From Bacteroidales bacterium (GTDB lineage Bacteria > Bacteroidota > Bacteroidia > Bacteroidales > UBA932): 64,000 nt of DNA. The notes under the pieces are model-generated. The model saw nothing but the letters and a program-made list of their open reading frames with translations. It did not search any database and was not told the origin of the DNA. Both the position numbers and the translations under genes were made by a program. Positions 55,905 through 64,000 of the stretch are shown here, one piece after another (the first letter of the stretch is position 1; every line of letters starts with the position of its first letter). Location of the stretch: assembly GCA_017630215.1 (NCBI GenBank), contig JAGBVR010000009.1:1-64000 (forward strand), read 5' to 3'.

Positions 55905-57968
55905 ATGAAGAAATTCATCATGCAGACGCTGGCGGTCCTTGGCCTTGCACTCCAGCCTCTTTCAGCACAGACATCAGAAGGCTCAGACAACTACAAGTAC
56001 CACAAGGCGGTGGAGATTCTCGACGATGGAGGGGATCCTGCGCAGGCACGTAAGCTTGCAAGTGAGAATATCAAGGAAAATCCAGGACATATCGATTCCT
56101 ACCTCCTTATTGCCGGCATCGACAGAAGGGAGAAGGACTTCTCATCTGCCCTGAGAGTAGTCAACCAGGCAATGAAGAACAACACTCGAAAGAGCGGATT
56201 CTCAGAGGCTGTTCTTCTGTGGTGGAAGGGAATTATCTATGACGAACTTGGTGACACCCATAAGGCTGTGGAGACAATGCAGCAGGTTGTTAAGATGGCT
56301 AAGAAGGAGAAGAACGAGCATCTCTCTTCGATGATGGAGAACCTTGCTCAGTTCCACTATGACCTTAAGGAATATGATGAGGCAGACAAGGTCTATCAAG
56401 AGCTTAAGAAGCTCGATGAGTCGTCACTCCTTCCGGAGATAGGTCACGCAAGAAACCTTATTGCGCAACAGAAGTACGATGATGCACTGGCAATCTTGGA
56501 CGAATGCGTCAAGTATGATCGCGACTACGCTGAGATATACAGATTCAAGATGCGTGCTTTCGAAGGAAAGAAGGAGTACAAGAAGATGATCAATGCTATG
56601 ATCACGTTGTATGAGAAGAGTGATGATACTGATTACATCAGCATGGATTGCTTCAAGAAAGACAAGAAGTATGCTGTGGCCGTCATCAAGGAGAAGATAG
56701 CCTCGGAGAAGGATAGTGGTCTCTGGAGAGCGGTTCTGGCTTCATTCTATAAGGAATGTCATATGTACGCGGAGGCTGTCCCTATCTTAGAAGACCTGAT
56801 GGAAGAGTATGGCTTTGATGAGGACCTGCTTGAGGAAAGAGCAGATTGCTATGATGAAATGGGAATGACTCAGTTGGCCCTTGCCGATATCAATAAAGCT
56901 ATGGAGATGACTGACCCTAGGAATTACGCCTACTATTACGCCCACAGAGGTGCCATCTACAGATATGCAGGTATGTATAGTGAGGCAATCGAGGACTTTG
57001 ATAAGTTTATCGAAAGATATCCAACTGATGCTTATGGATACTATGCCCGCGGTTGGTGTAAGGAGCTCTCTGGTAATCCAGCAGGTGCAATGGAAGATTA
57101 TGATGAAGGTATTGCGGTGGATGAGAACTATCCTTACATATACCTGATGAGAGGAACTCTTCATCTGAACAATGGTGATACGGAAAAGGCAAATGCAGAT
57201 TTCGAAGCCGTAGTTGCAAAGGATACAACGGCGGACAATGGCAGCTGTCGTCACTACGCCCTCAATTTCTTGGGAAAGGCAGAGGAAGCTGAGGAGTGGA
57301 TGAACAAGATTATCGAGAAGGACCCGGATGATCCTGGCCAGTGGTACGATAAGGCCTGCCTGTATGCCCGTATGGGACGATGTGATGATGCCGTAGCAGC
57401 ACTCCGTGTCTCCTTTGAAAAGGGATATAGATGCTTCCCTCATATCGAGCATGATGACGATATTGATCCGATCCGTGAGAGAGAGGATTTCAAGAGTCTG
57501 ATTGTCCAATATAAAGAGGTTCTGGAAAGCGAGATGGCGAAATATGGTGATGACGCGGAGAGTGAGGATGAGAAAATTGTGTCGGAGATTGACATGAAGA
57601 AGATGTATGGAGGCACTTACGAAATCCCTTGCTCGGTCAATGGTCTTCCTCTGAAGATGATCTTCGATACTGGAGCCTCGGATGTGACCATCTCGTCTGT
57701 GGAAGCCAGCTTCATGCTTAAGAACGGATACCTTACGGAAGGGGACGTCAAGGGTAAGAAGCATTACATGACCGCCAGCGGGGATATCCACGAAGGAACT
57801 ATCCTTAAGCTGAAAGAGGTGAAGCTCGGAGATGCGGTCCTGAAGAACATCGAGGCTTCCGTAGTACACAGCCAGAAGGCCCCGCTTCTTCTTGGACAGA
57901 GCGTCCTTGAGAAGTTCGGAACAATCACCATCGACAACGTCAACTCGAAACTCTTAATCAAACAGTAA
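55905..57968 (+). CDS. TPR protein with C-terminal retroviral-type aspartyl protease
   Basis: 687 residues. Signal peptide MKKFIMQTLAVLGLALQPLSAQ, then about a dozen TPR units (~30-510; for example AYYYAHRGAIYRYAGMYSEAIEDFDKFIERYP and YYARGWCKELSGNPAGAMEDYDEGIA). The last ~120 residues are a clan AA aspartyl protease: MIFDTGASDVTISSVEASFML (~585, DTGA active site) and PLLLGQSVLEKFGTITID. These single-domain proteases dimerise, so the TPR part may organise them or bind substrate. Periplasmic. Confidence 0.85.
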   Translation: MKKFIMQTLAVLGLALQPLSAQTSEGSDNYKYHKAVEILDDGGDPAQARKLASENIKENPGHIDSYLLIAGIDRREKDFSSALRVVNQAMKNNTRKSGFSEAVLLWWKGIIYDELGDTHKAVETMQQVVKMAKKEKNEHLSSMMENLAQFHYDLKEYDEADKVYQELKKLDESSLLPEIGHARNLIAQQKYDDALAILDECVKYDRDYAEIYRFKMRAFEGKKEYKKMINAMITLYEKSDDTDYISMDCFKKDKKYAVAVIKEKIASEKDSGLWRAVLASFYKECHMYAEAVPILEDLMEEYGFDEDLLEERADCYDEMGMTQLALADINKAMEMTDPRNYAYYYAHRGAIYRYAGMYSEAIEDFDKFIERYPTDAYGYYARGWCKELSGNPAGAMEDYDEGIAVDENYPYIYLMRGTLHLNNGDTEKANADFEAVVAKDTTADNGSCRHYALNFLGKAEEAEEWMNKIIEKDPDDPGQWYDKACLYARMGRCDDAVAALRVSFEKGYRCFPHIEHDDDIDPIREREDFKSLIVQYKEVLESEMAKYGDDAESEDEKIVSEIDMKKMYGGTYEIPCSVNGLPLKMIFDTGASDVTISSVEASFMLKNGYLTEGDVKGKKHYMTASGDIHEGTILKLKEVKLGDAVLKNIEASVVHSQKAPLLLGQSVLEKFGTITIDNVNSKLLIKQ

Positions 57969-57975
57969 GATACCG

Positions 57976-58392
57976 ATGAAAACACGTACAATCATGATTA
58001 TTGCACTTACAATTGCAATGTTGTCCATCATCTTCGGAGTAGGCTTCGGTGTAAAGAAATCCGTAAAGAAGGGAGAGGAGACAACAGAAGCTCCAAGTGA
58101 CTCTGCAAAGGTCGCGAAGAGAGTATTCAACCTCATCATCCTTGATGAAAGCGGCTCTATGCAGGGGCTGGAGAAGGTATGCGTAGATGGAGTCAACGAG
58201 ACTATCCAGACTATCCGTCTCTCACATGAACAATTACCGGACCAGCAGCAGCTCTTGACTTTCCTTACCTTCTCTTCACAAGGCAAGGAGGCATTCAGGA
58301 CTCATCTGGATAGGGTGGATATTACAGAAGTTCCAGAATACAAGAGCGCGAACAGGAACCGCTATCAGGAGGCTCAAGGAGGGATACTTTAA
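57976..58392 (+). pseudogene. von Willebrand A protein, truncated by frameshift or deletion
   Basis: 138 residues: N-terminal membrane anchor (TIMIIALTIAMLSIIFGVGFG), then a vWA start FNLIILDESGSMQGLEKVCVDGVNETI with the MIDAS DESGS, but it ends after RYQEAQGGIL where a vWA domain needs ~100 more residues. In another frame the sequence RRLKEGYFNEEDK (ending TAA at 58406-58408) reads like the true C-terminus, and that TAA overlaps the next gene's ATG (TAATG). Most likely an internal deletion plus a frameshift. Confidence 0.65.
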
Positions 58393-58407
58393 CGAGGAGG
58401 ACAAGTA

Positions 58408-58704
58408 ATGGACGTGAAGGAATTTAAGAGGTGCTACCTTAGGTGGAGCAACGCAGTAGCGTTTGCAGTGCCGACTTTAATGATGGCTATAGTTCTTTGT
58501 GATAGTAAGCTTGGTTTTGATTTCAGTCGCAACATGTATATGATGTCCTTTATTGCCTGTGGATGCGTACTTTCATTGCTTTCGCTTACATGGATCTCAA
58601 TCCTGAATCTGGAAAGCAGGTTTATGGGCAAGGACAGACAGAGGGTCATTGATGGCTCAGATGAGATGCAAGAAGAGGAATCTGGAGCAGAGAAAGGGAG
58701 CTAA
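58408..58704 (+). CDS. Small membrane protein
   Basis: 98 residues with two membrane segments (AVAFAVPTLMMAIVLCDSKLG and FIACGCVLSLLSLTWISIL). It starts within the stop codon of the broken vWA gene frame (TAATG). No family recognised. Last gene of the ECF-type unit. Confidence 0.6.
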   Translation: MDVKEFKRCYLRWSNAVAFAVPTLMMAIVLCDSKLGFDFSRNMYMMSFIACGCVLSLLSLTWISILNLESRFMGKDRQRVIDGSDEMQEEESGAEKGS

Positions 58705-58828
58705 AAATTACTGACATTTCAACAGCCGTTTGTATAATAGTTATTAACATATAAATGGCTGTTGTTCAGTTGGATATGGAACTTATCCAATAGATATCAA
58801 CTTGCCATTTTTATGCAGTTTATTCCTA

Positions 58829-58836
58829 TAATTTTG
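58829..58836 (+). promoter_or_regulatory. -7 element of dnaB
   Basis: TAATTTTG (TAnnTTTG), 20 nt before the ATG at 58856. Confidence 0.5.
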
Positions 58837-58855
58837 CAGGAAAAATCAGAGACAG

Positions 58856-60406
58856 ATGACACAGGAAAAGAAACGAAATTACAGACGCAAGCCAGCCGAT
58901 AACCTAGCTTCGGCAGCTACAGAAATGGGTAATATTCCCCCACAGGCCCTTGATATCGAAGAGGCGGTCCTGGGAGCAATGATGGTGAATACCGATAGCG
59001 TGGATCAGGTCATGGACCTTCTGAAGTCGGATGCCTTCTACGACATCAAGAACAGATGCATCTTTGAGGCTATCTATGAGCTCTTCAACGAACGCTCGCC
59101 AATCGACATGCTTACTGTTATAGAGAAGATGAAGCAGAAGGGGACACTGACAGACGTGGGTGGTCCAGCAAGGCTTGCTTCCCTTACCCAGCAGGTGGGA
59201 ACAGGAGCCAATGTGGAATACTATGTAAGGATTCTGCAGCAGAAGGCCATTCAGCGTAACCTCATAGATGCTTCCTATGGTATCCTCAAGAATGCCTTCG
59301 ATCCAAGCGTTCTTGTTGATGATCTTGTAACCAATGCACAGGACAGTGTGTATAATGCTATATCAGGAAATCTGAAGAATCCTTATAAGCATGTTTCAGA
59401 GGTCATCAACTACTCGATGGAGAGGATAGAACGCAGCCAGCACTCGACTGGAGTTACAGGTGTTCACTCGGGATTCCATAAGGTGGATCAGTTTACCATG
59501 GGGTGGCAACCAGGTAACCTTATCATCTTGGGAGCACGTCCATCTGTGGGCAAGACTGCGTTTGCGCTCAATCTGGCAAGGAATGCTGCGGTAGAGTTTA
59601 ATGAACCGGTGGGCTTCTTCTCTCTTGAGATGACGAGCATGGAGCTGATGGATCGACTGATTGCAACGGAATCGGGCATCTCATCAGATAAATTGAAGGG
59701 AAAGTTGAAGTTGCTGCCAGATGAGTGGCAGATATTGGAGCAGAGTGCAGGGAGAATCGCCAAGGCTCCATTATACATTGACGAGACTCCAGGTATAACT
59801 TTAACTGAATTTGTGGCAAAGGCTAAAAGGCTTGTAAGGGAGAAAGGAGTAAAGATAATCTTCGTAGATTACCTGCAGTTAATGCATTCGGGCAAGCCTC
59901 AGTTAGGAGGCTTCTCGAAAGTGCAGGAGGTGACGGAGATTTCTAATACCCTAAAAACTACCGCTAAGGAACTGAACATCCCTATCATAGCCCTTGCACA
60001 GCTGAACAGAAACCTGATGAGCCGCATGGGAAGCAACGGTAAGCCGGTGCTCAGTGACCTTAAGGATTCCGGATCCATTGAGCAGGATGCGGATATTGTG
60101 GTCTTCCTTCACCGTCCAGGATTGATAGGACTTGCTGAGGATCCAGATGAGCAGGCAAAGACCGAAGTAATCTTTGCCAAGAACAGGAACGGCCAGGTGG
60201 GATCGGTGGATATGAGATATGTGGGACATCTGATGAAGTTCGAGGATGTGCAGACGATGTTCTACGAATCTGCCATGAACTCTGAACCTGCCCGTACTCC
60301 TGCAAAAGTGCAGGAGAGGCGAGCGGCTCCTTACCAGCAGCCCTCAATGGATCAGCAACCATATAATCCGTTCGATGAGTTTGCACAAAACGATTTTATG
60401 ATATAA
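58856..60406 (+). CDS. dnaB: Replicative DNA helicase DnaB
   Basis: 516 residues, full length. The N-terminal scaffold (PPQALDIEEAVLGAMMVNTDSVD) precedes the RecA-like domain: GARPSVGKTAFALNLARNAA (Walker A, ~221-240), VGFFSLEMTSMELMDRLIATESGI, IIFVDYLQLM (Walker B) and LSDLKDSGSIEQDADIVVFLHRP (DnaB motif 4). The C-terminal ~50 residues (PAKVQERRAAPYQQPSMDQQPYN) are a variable tail. DnaB unwinds the fork ahead of the polymerase. Its place on this segment next to mreB and ftsK is not a usual chromosomal order. Confidence 0.95.
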   Translation: MTQEKKRNYRRKPADNLASAATEMGNIPPQALDIEEAVLGAMMVNTDSVDQVMDLLKSDAFYDIKNRCIFEAIYELFNERSPIDMLTVIEKMKQKGTLTDVGGPARLASLTQQVGTGANVEYYVRILQQKAIQRNLIDASYGILKNAFDPSVLVDDLVTNAQDSVYNAISGNLKNPYKHVSEVINYSMERIERSQHSTGVTGVHSGFHKVDQFTMGWQPGNLIILGARPSVGKTAFALNLARNAAVEFNEPVGFFSLEMTSMELMDRLIATESGISSDKLKGKLKLLPDEWQILEQSAGRIAKAPLYIDETPGITLTEFVAKAKRLVREKGVKIIFVDYLQLMHSGKPQLGGFSKVQEVTEISNTLKTTAKELNIPIIALAQLNRNLMSRMGSNGKPVLSDLKDSGSIEQDADIVVFLHRPGLIGLAEDPDEQAKTEVIFAKNRNGQVGSVDMRYVGHLMKFEDVQTMFYESAMNSEPARTPAKVQERRAAPYQQPSMDQQPYNPFDEFAQNDFMI

Positions 60407-60596
60407 TGACAACACAAGAATTGACAACTGTAAAGATGGTGATATACTCAGGATATGCTTCTATGTAAAGTATGACGTTCAGAAGCAATGGATACAGGAG
60501 AGGTTCTATGATGACTTCATCAGGAACCTAAGACTTCTTTTCGAGATGGAATCTATAGACCTTGAGATTATAACAGGAGTGGATTTACCTTTTTAA
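60405..60596 (+). pseudogene. Remnant of a DnaX-CTD-like gene
   Basis: From 60402 the frame reads YNDNTRIDNCKDGDILRICF, YVKYDVQKQWIQERFYDDFI and RNLRLLFEMESIDLEIITG, ending TAA. It is clearly related to the C-terminal part of the 35536-35832 protein (FYVKNSIQQQWIE, YDDFVEKLL, VELNIVSEDDLP). No ATG, GTG or TTG starts this frame, so it is a fragment lacking its 5' half. It overlaps the dnaB stop codon. Confidence 0.6.
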
Positions 60597-60609
60597 TTGA
60601 AAACGAGAT

Positions 60610-61638
60610 ATGAAATTTTTCAGCCATGAACTCGCCATCGACCTAGGTACGGCGAACACAGTGATATTCCACAAGGGTCAGATTGCCCTTGATGAACCAA
60701 GTATTGTTGCAATAGACACCAAGACTGGTGACCTTATTGCCGTAGGAGATGAAGCTCTCCATATGGAAGGTAAGGAGCATCAAGGCATAACTACCGTCAG
60801 ACCTCTTTCAAGTGGTGTTATCGCAGACTTCGATGCCTGCGAAAAGATGATTAAAGGCTTCATCCATAAGATGGGTGGTGGTAAGAAGGGATTCCTTGCC
60901 CCAAAGCTCAAGATTGTGGTGGGAATCTCTAAGGGAAGCACCCCAGTGGAAGTGAGAGCCGTCAGGGACTCTTGTGAGCACGCGGGTGCTCATGATCTCT
61001 ATCTGATTCATGAACCGATGGCATCAGCTCTTGGTGTAGGGCTGGACGTCCTAGCACCTATGGGAAACATGATTGTGGATATCGGAGGTGGAAGTACTGA
61101 GATTGCCGCTATCTCACTTGGAGGTATAGCTGAAGCGGAAAGTATCCGTATTGCCGGTAATCAGATTACCTATGATATCATTGATTACATGGCCCGTCAG
61201 TATAACATCCGCATCGGGTTCCGTACGGCGGAAGAGATCAAGTGCAAGATTGGTTCAGTACTGATGGATCTCCCAGCCGATGAAGCTCCTGAGCCTATGC
61301 TGGTTCAGGGACGCAATGTGTCTACCTCGCATCCTATCGAGGCAACTATCACCTATAAGGATATCGCATGCTGCATCGACAAGACCATCACGCAGATCGA
61401 AAACGGGATTATGAAGGTGCTTGAGAGAGTGAAGCCTGAGATCTATACTGACCTTATGCGCAATGGAATATGGCTTGCCGGAGGAGGTGCCCTTCTGCGT
61501 GGAATTGCCAAGAGGTTCTCCGACAGGATGAACATGACCTTCCACATTGCGAAGGATCCGTTGAAAGCGGTTGCCAGGGGTACCTGCATTGCTATCGAGG
61601 ATACCGAGAAGTATAAGTATAAATTCCTTATGCGATGA
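60610..61638 (+). CDS. mreB: MreB-family rod-shape actin
   Basis: 342 residues. ELAIDLGTANTVIFHKGQIALDEPSIVAID is the phosphate 1 region, GNMIVDIGGGSTEIAAISLGG the phosphate 2 region, and GIWLAGGGALLRGIAKRFSDRM the adenosine motif; all are intact. MreB polymerises on the inner membrane and directs wall synthesis. The N-terminal amphipathic segment MKFFSHE is short but plausible. The next 62-residue gene overlaps its stop. Confidence 0.93.
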   Translation: MKFFSHELAIDLGTANTVIFHKGQIALDEPSIVAIDTKTGDLIAVGDEALHMEGKEHQGITTVRPLSSGVIADFDACEKMIKGFIHKMGGGKKGFLAPKLKIVVGISKGSTPVEVRAVRDSCEHAGAHDLYLIHEPMASALGVGLDVLAPMGNMIVDIGGGSTEIAAISLGGIAEAESIRIAGNQITYDIIDYMARQYNIRIGFRTAEEIKCKIGSVLMDLPADEAPEPMLVQGRNVSTSHPIEATITYKDIACCIDKTITQIENGIMKVLERVKPEIYTDLMRNGIWLAGGGALLRGIAKRFSDRMNMTFHIAKDPLKAVARGTCIAIEDTEKYKYKFLMR

Positions 61639-61823
61639 TCAAGGAAAAGATAAGACAGTTCTTAGAAGAGCTTAAGGACGCACTTGATGAGCTTGATGAG
61701 GCTCACACTATCATCACTCGTCAGCCTTGGGTTCTGTGGAACGACAGGGTTGATGAGGAGGATGAACGACCATCTTTCTTTCAAAGGATGATGGACCTCT
61801 TCAACTTCCATCGTAAAGAATAA
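61635..61823 (+). CDS. Small hypothetical protein
   Basis: 62 residues (KEKIRQFLEELKDALDELDEAHTII is an acidic amphipathic helix). It overlaps the mreB stop by 4 nt and is presumably cotranslated. No family recognised. Confidence 0.6.
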   Translation: MIKEKIRQFLEELKDALDELDEAHTIITRQPWVLWNDRVDEEDERPSFFQRMMDLFNFHRKE

Positions 61824-61867
61824 TCACATCCCAATCATGTAACTGTTCGGTTTAGGTTTGGTGTATA

Positions 61868-61919
61868 AAAGAAAGTGATGGATGCTGCCTCTTTATAGCA
61901 GCTAATGTCACTTTCTTTA
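61868..61919 (+). terminator. Terminator-like hairpin between mreB unit and ftsK-like gene
   Basis: AAAGAAAGTGA / TCACTTTCTTT arms (~61868-61919) with an inner GCTGC/GCAGC stem and a T-rich 3' side. A TGTAAC-like site at 61837 has its GTA at 19 nt, so it is a poor match to the ECF motif. Confidence 0.55.
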
Positions 61920-61941
61920 CTTGATTTTAACGCACTATATT

Positions 61942-63990
61942 ATGAATGAATTTCTTAATGGATTTTTCGGATGGCCGACGCTTCTGTTAGCCATGATACC
62001 ATTGGCTATCCTTGTCAGAATCTTTGTGAAGACATCGCGGTGGTCCATACTAAAGGTGAGCGCAGTATTCATCTCCGGTACGCTGCTGCTATCATCATGG
62101 CTATTTTATGCCTCGTTAATTACTGGTAATAACCTCGGCGGTGAGTGGGGACGTGCAGTTGCCCAAAGGATGTCGGACAATCTGGGAGATGCGGCAACAT
62201 TCTACCTGTTATCAGTTGGAATGATTGTCTGGATAATTGCGGCGTGTATGGATCTCATTGTTTCCGGTGCGAGATATTTCATCAACAAGCCTTACATACG
62301 TGAGATTGTTGTCGAAGTACAGAAGGAGATAGAGGAAGAGAAACAGCAGGAGGCTAAGGAAAAAGCACCAAAACAGAAAACTCAGAAAGACCAAAAGGTT
62401 CGCGAAGTACTTAAAGCTACTCTTCAGGTGTACGATGACCTGAAAAGCTTCAAGGTTCCGACTGAAGCTATCCTGAAGACTAGAACGGCGGACATAAAGA
62501 AGGTCTCCCCGGAAGAGATAAAAAGCAATATCAACATAATCCGCGAGACACTTGCAGACCATCATGTGAAGGTGGCAGATATACAAGCTATCACTGGTCC
62601 TACTGTCACTCTATACAAGGTGTACCCTGCAAAGGGAGTTAAAGTCTCTGCAATCAAGGGACTGCATGAAGATATCTCTGTAGCGCTTAGCGCAGGAACG
62701 ATTAGGGCACATGTACTCACGGATTCTGTAGGCTTGGAGGTCCCAAATAAGACAAGGTCGCTGGTTCCTATCAGGGCTCTTGTGACTTCGAAGGAATTCA
62801 CAGAGAGTACCGCTGAACTTCCTATCGCAATCGGTAGCACTATTGAAGGAAAGACAAAGGTTTTTGACCTTACTAAAGCGCCGCATCTGCTTGTGGCAGG
62901 TTCTACCAATCAAGGTAAGTCCGTAGGTCTGAATGTAATAGCTGCGTCCTTGCTTTATGCAAAGAGACCATCTGAGCTGAAGATGGTGTTCATTGATCCT
63001 AAAGGAACTGAGTTTACACCATACAAGGAGCTATATCGTCATTATCTTGCTGTAACCACTACGGCAGATAGTGAGGAGGATGAAATTGAGAAAGCTATCG
63101 CGGTAAAACCGAAAGATGCCGACTTGGTACTTCGTGCCCTTTGTGAAGAGATGAAAGAGAGGTATGAACTCTTGAGACAGGCTGGCTCATGTCCCAATAT
63201 AAAGACTTATAATCAGAAGTTCCTTGAAAAGAAGCTTCGTCCGGACAAAGGACATAAGTTCATGCCTTATATCGTTGCTATTATCGATGAGTATGCGCAG
63301 CTTACTCTCGTAACTTCTGGTAAACCAGAGGCAAGAAATGCTAGTCGAAGCATCACGGCATCAATCATCAGTCTGGCTCAGATGGGACGTGCTGCCGGAA
63401 TTCACATGATTATTGCTACGCAGACTCCGCGTAAGGATGTCATCTCCGGAATGATCAAGGCTAACTTTCCAATGATGATAGCATATAAGGTGGCAAACTC
63501 TACAGAGTCCCAGGTTGTTCTTGACAACACGGGTGCTGACAAACTCATAGGAAACGGAGATATGCTCATCTCTCAGAATGCAAATATTGAGAGAGTCCAG
63601 TGTGGTTATATCGGTCCTGAAGAGATTAAGGCTTTGACTGATTCCATTGCGGCACAAAAGGGTGTTGGCAAGTCTTATAGTATCCCTTACTACCTCCCAG
63701 AAGTCAAGGACGATGAGAGTGAGTCTGATAGCGGAATGGTTGATATGAAGAAGCTGGATGCGAACTTTGAAGAGGCTGCACGTATGGTGGTTTCCACAGG
63801 TAGGGCATCAACTTCGTACCTTCAGACGACATTGGGAATGGGATTCGCACGCTCTGCCAGGGTAATGGCTCAGCTTGAGGCAGCTGGAATCGTTGGACCA
63901 CAGGATCCTAAGAGTAAGAATAGGGAAGTGCTGGTTCATTCTTTTGAGGAGTTAGATAAGATTATTAAAAGGTATAAAGATGGCGAATAG
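61942..63990 (+). CDS. ftsK: FtsK/SpoIIIE-family DNA translocase
   Basis: 682 residues from ATG 61942 (a TTG at 61921 is not needed). N-terminal ~100 residues have about three membrane segments (FGWPTLLLAMIPLAILVRIF, VSAVFISGTLLLSSWLFY, FYLLSVGMIVWIIAACMDLIV), then a charged linker (EVQKEIEEEKQQEAKEK). The motor carries Walker A LVAGSTNQGKSVGLNV and Walker B YIVAIIDEYAQLTLV. It ends in the gamma winged helix RASTSYLQTTLGMGFARSARVMAQLEAAGIV. Much shorter than cell-division FtsK with four TMs plus linker, so it may serve the replicon's own segregation or transfer. Confidence 0.9.
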   Translation: MNEFLNGFFGWPTLLLAMIPLAILVRIFVKTSRWSILKVSAVFISGTLLLSSWLFYASLITGNNLGGEWGRAVAQRMSDNLGDAATFYLLSVGMIVWIIAACMDLIVSGARYFINKPYIREIVVEVQKEIEEEKQQEAKEKAPKQKTQKDQKVREVLKATLQVYDDLKSFKVPTEAILKTRTADIKKVSPEEIKSNINIIRETLADHHVKVADIQAITGPTVTLYKVYPAKGVKVSAIKGLHEDISVALSAGTIRAHVLTDSVGLEVPNKTRSLVPIRALVTSKEFTESTAELPIAIGSTIEGKTKVFDLTKAPHLLVAGSTNQGKSVGLNVIAASLLYAKRPSELKMVFIDPKGTEFTPYKELYRHYLAVTTTADSEEDEIEKAIAVKPKDADLVLRALCEEMKERYELLRQAGSCPNIKTYNQKFLEKKLRPDKGHKFMPYIVAIIDEYAQLTLVTSGKPEARNASRSITASIISLAQMGRAAGIHMIIATQTPRKDVISGMIKANFPMMIAYKVANSTESQVVLDNTGADKLIGNGDMLISQNANIERVQCGYIGPEEIKALTDSIAAQKGVGKSYSIPYYLPEVKDDESESDSGMVDMKKLDANFEEAARMVVSTGRASTSYLQTTLGMGFARSARVMAQLEAAGIVGPQDPKSKNREVLVHSFEELDKIIKRYKDGE

Positions 63991-64000
63991 AGCTATCCAC

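Noticed and set aside
56787..57869. Minus-strand 360-codon ORF opposite the TPR/protease gene
   Set aside because: Antisense to a well-supported protein with TPR repeats and a DTGA motif; composition (Leu, Ile and His rich) is that of a shadow frame.
61837..61870. TGTAAC site before the ftsK-like gene as an ECF promoter
   Set aside because: The nearest GTATAAAAG is 19 nt away, outside the 16-18 nt range of all other copies.
1..64000. CRISPR array, insertion-sequence transposase or integrase
   Set aside because: I looked for regularly spaced direct repeats, DDE or tyrosine-recombinase motifs and terminal inverted repeats of transposons and saw none.

Overview
This window is Bacteroidota DNA, most likely from a Bacteroidales-type anaerobe. 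The evidence is the phylum-specific -7 promoter motif (TAnnTTTG) in front of several genes and both tRNA operons, the near absence of Shine-Dalgarno sequences, an HU protein of Bacteroides type, and a ferredoxin-thioredoxin-reductase-like protein. TAA, TAG and TGA all end intact genes, so the code is standard. The setting looks accessory: hypothetical proteins, toxin-antitoxin and defence genes, tRNA clusters and decayed genes. A DnaB-MreB-FtsK block at the right end would suit either a chromosome or a large extrachromosomal or integrative element; the sequence alone does not decide this. Layout. 0-3.4 kb: end of a GNAT gene, a hipBST-like toxin-antitoxin operon with three operator-like repeats, and two broken housekeeping-type genes (TerB-DnaJ and HU). 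3.5-7 kb: Nudix/winged-helix protein, ADP-ribosylglycohydrolase and a lipoprotein pair. 7-8.4 kb: an ECF sigma factor with a repeat protein. 8.4-13.3 kb: UvrD-type helicase, SprT-like protease, a structured RNA with a strong terminator, a cluster of three micropeptides, an FTR-like protein and a winged-helix protein. 13.3-13.9 kb: six tRNAs. 14-19.2 kb: an RNA-repair operon (Ro60, RlaP-like nucleotidyltransferase, RtcB) holding four Y-RNA-like genes, with a divergent WYL regulator. 19.2-25.9 kb: small metabolic and unknown genes, three more tRNA loci (one with a mismatched acceptor stem) and two pseudogenes. 25.9-46.1 kb: defence-like region with a RloC/PrrC-like ATPase, two candidate sRNAs, an AAA ATPase pair, a GHKL-DUF3883 protein, a TerB_C/BrxD-like/helicase trio, a reverse transcriptase preceded by a retron-like RNA, and a giant CoiA-like/WG-repeat protein. 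46.1-58.7 kb: a second sigma factor next to a membrane HELTH-motif protein, envelope proteins, a Pif1-like helicase, and a TPR/aspartyl-protease cluster. 58.8-64 kb: dnaB, mreB and an ftsK-like translocase. The main new observation is a repeated promoter-like motif, TGTAAC, 16-18 nt, GTA. It occurs at least thirteen times, in the correct orientation, just upstream of the ECF sigma gene itself, the ADP-ribosylglycohydrolase, the micropeptide cluster, the Y-RNA/Ro60/RtcB operon, the RloC-like gene, two tandem terminator-ended sRNAs and several cargo operons. I infer one ECF regulon that couples RNA damage and repair to defence and stress functions. All functional names rest on motif recognition by eye; no database search was run.
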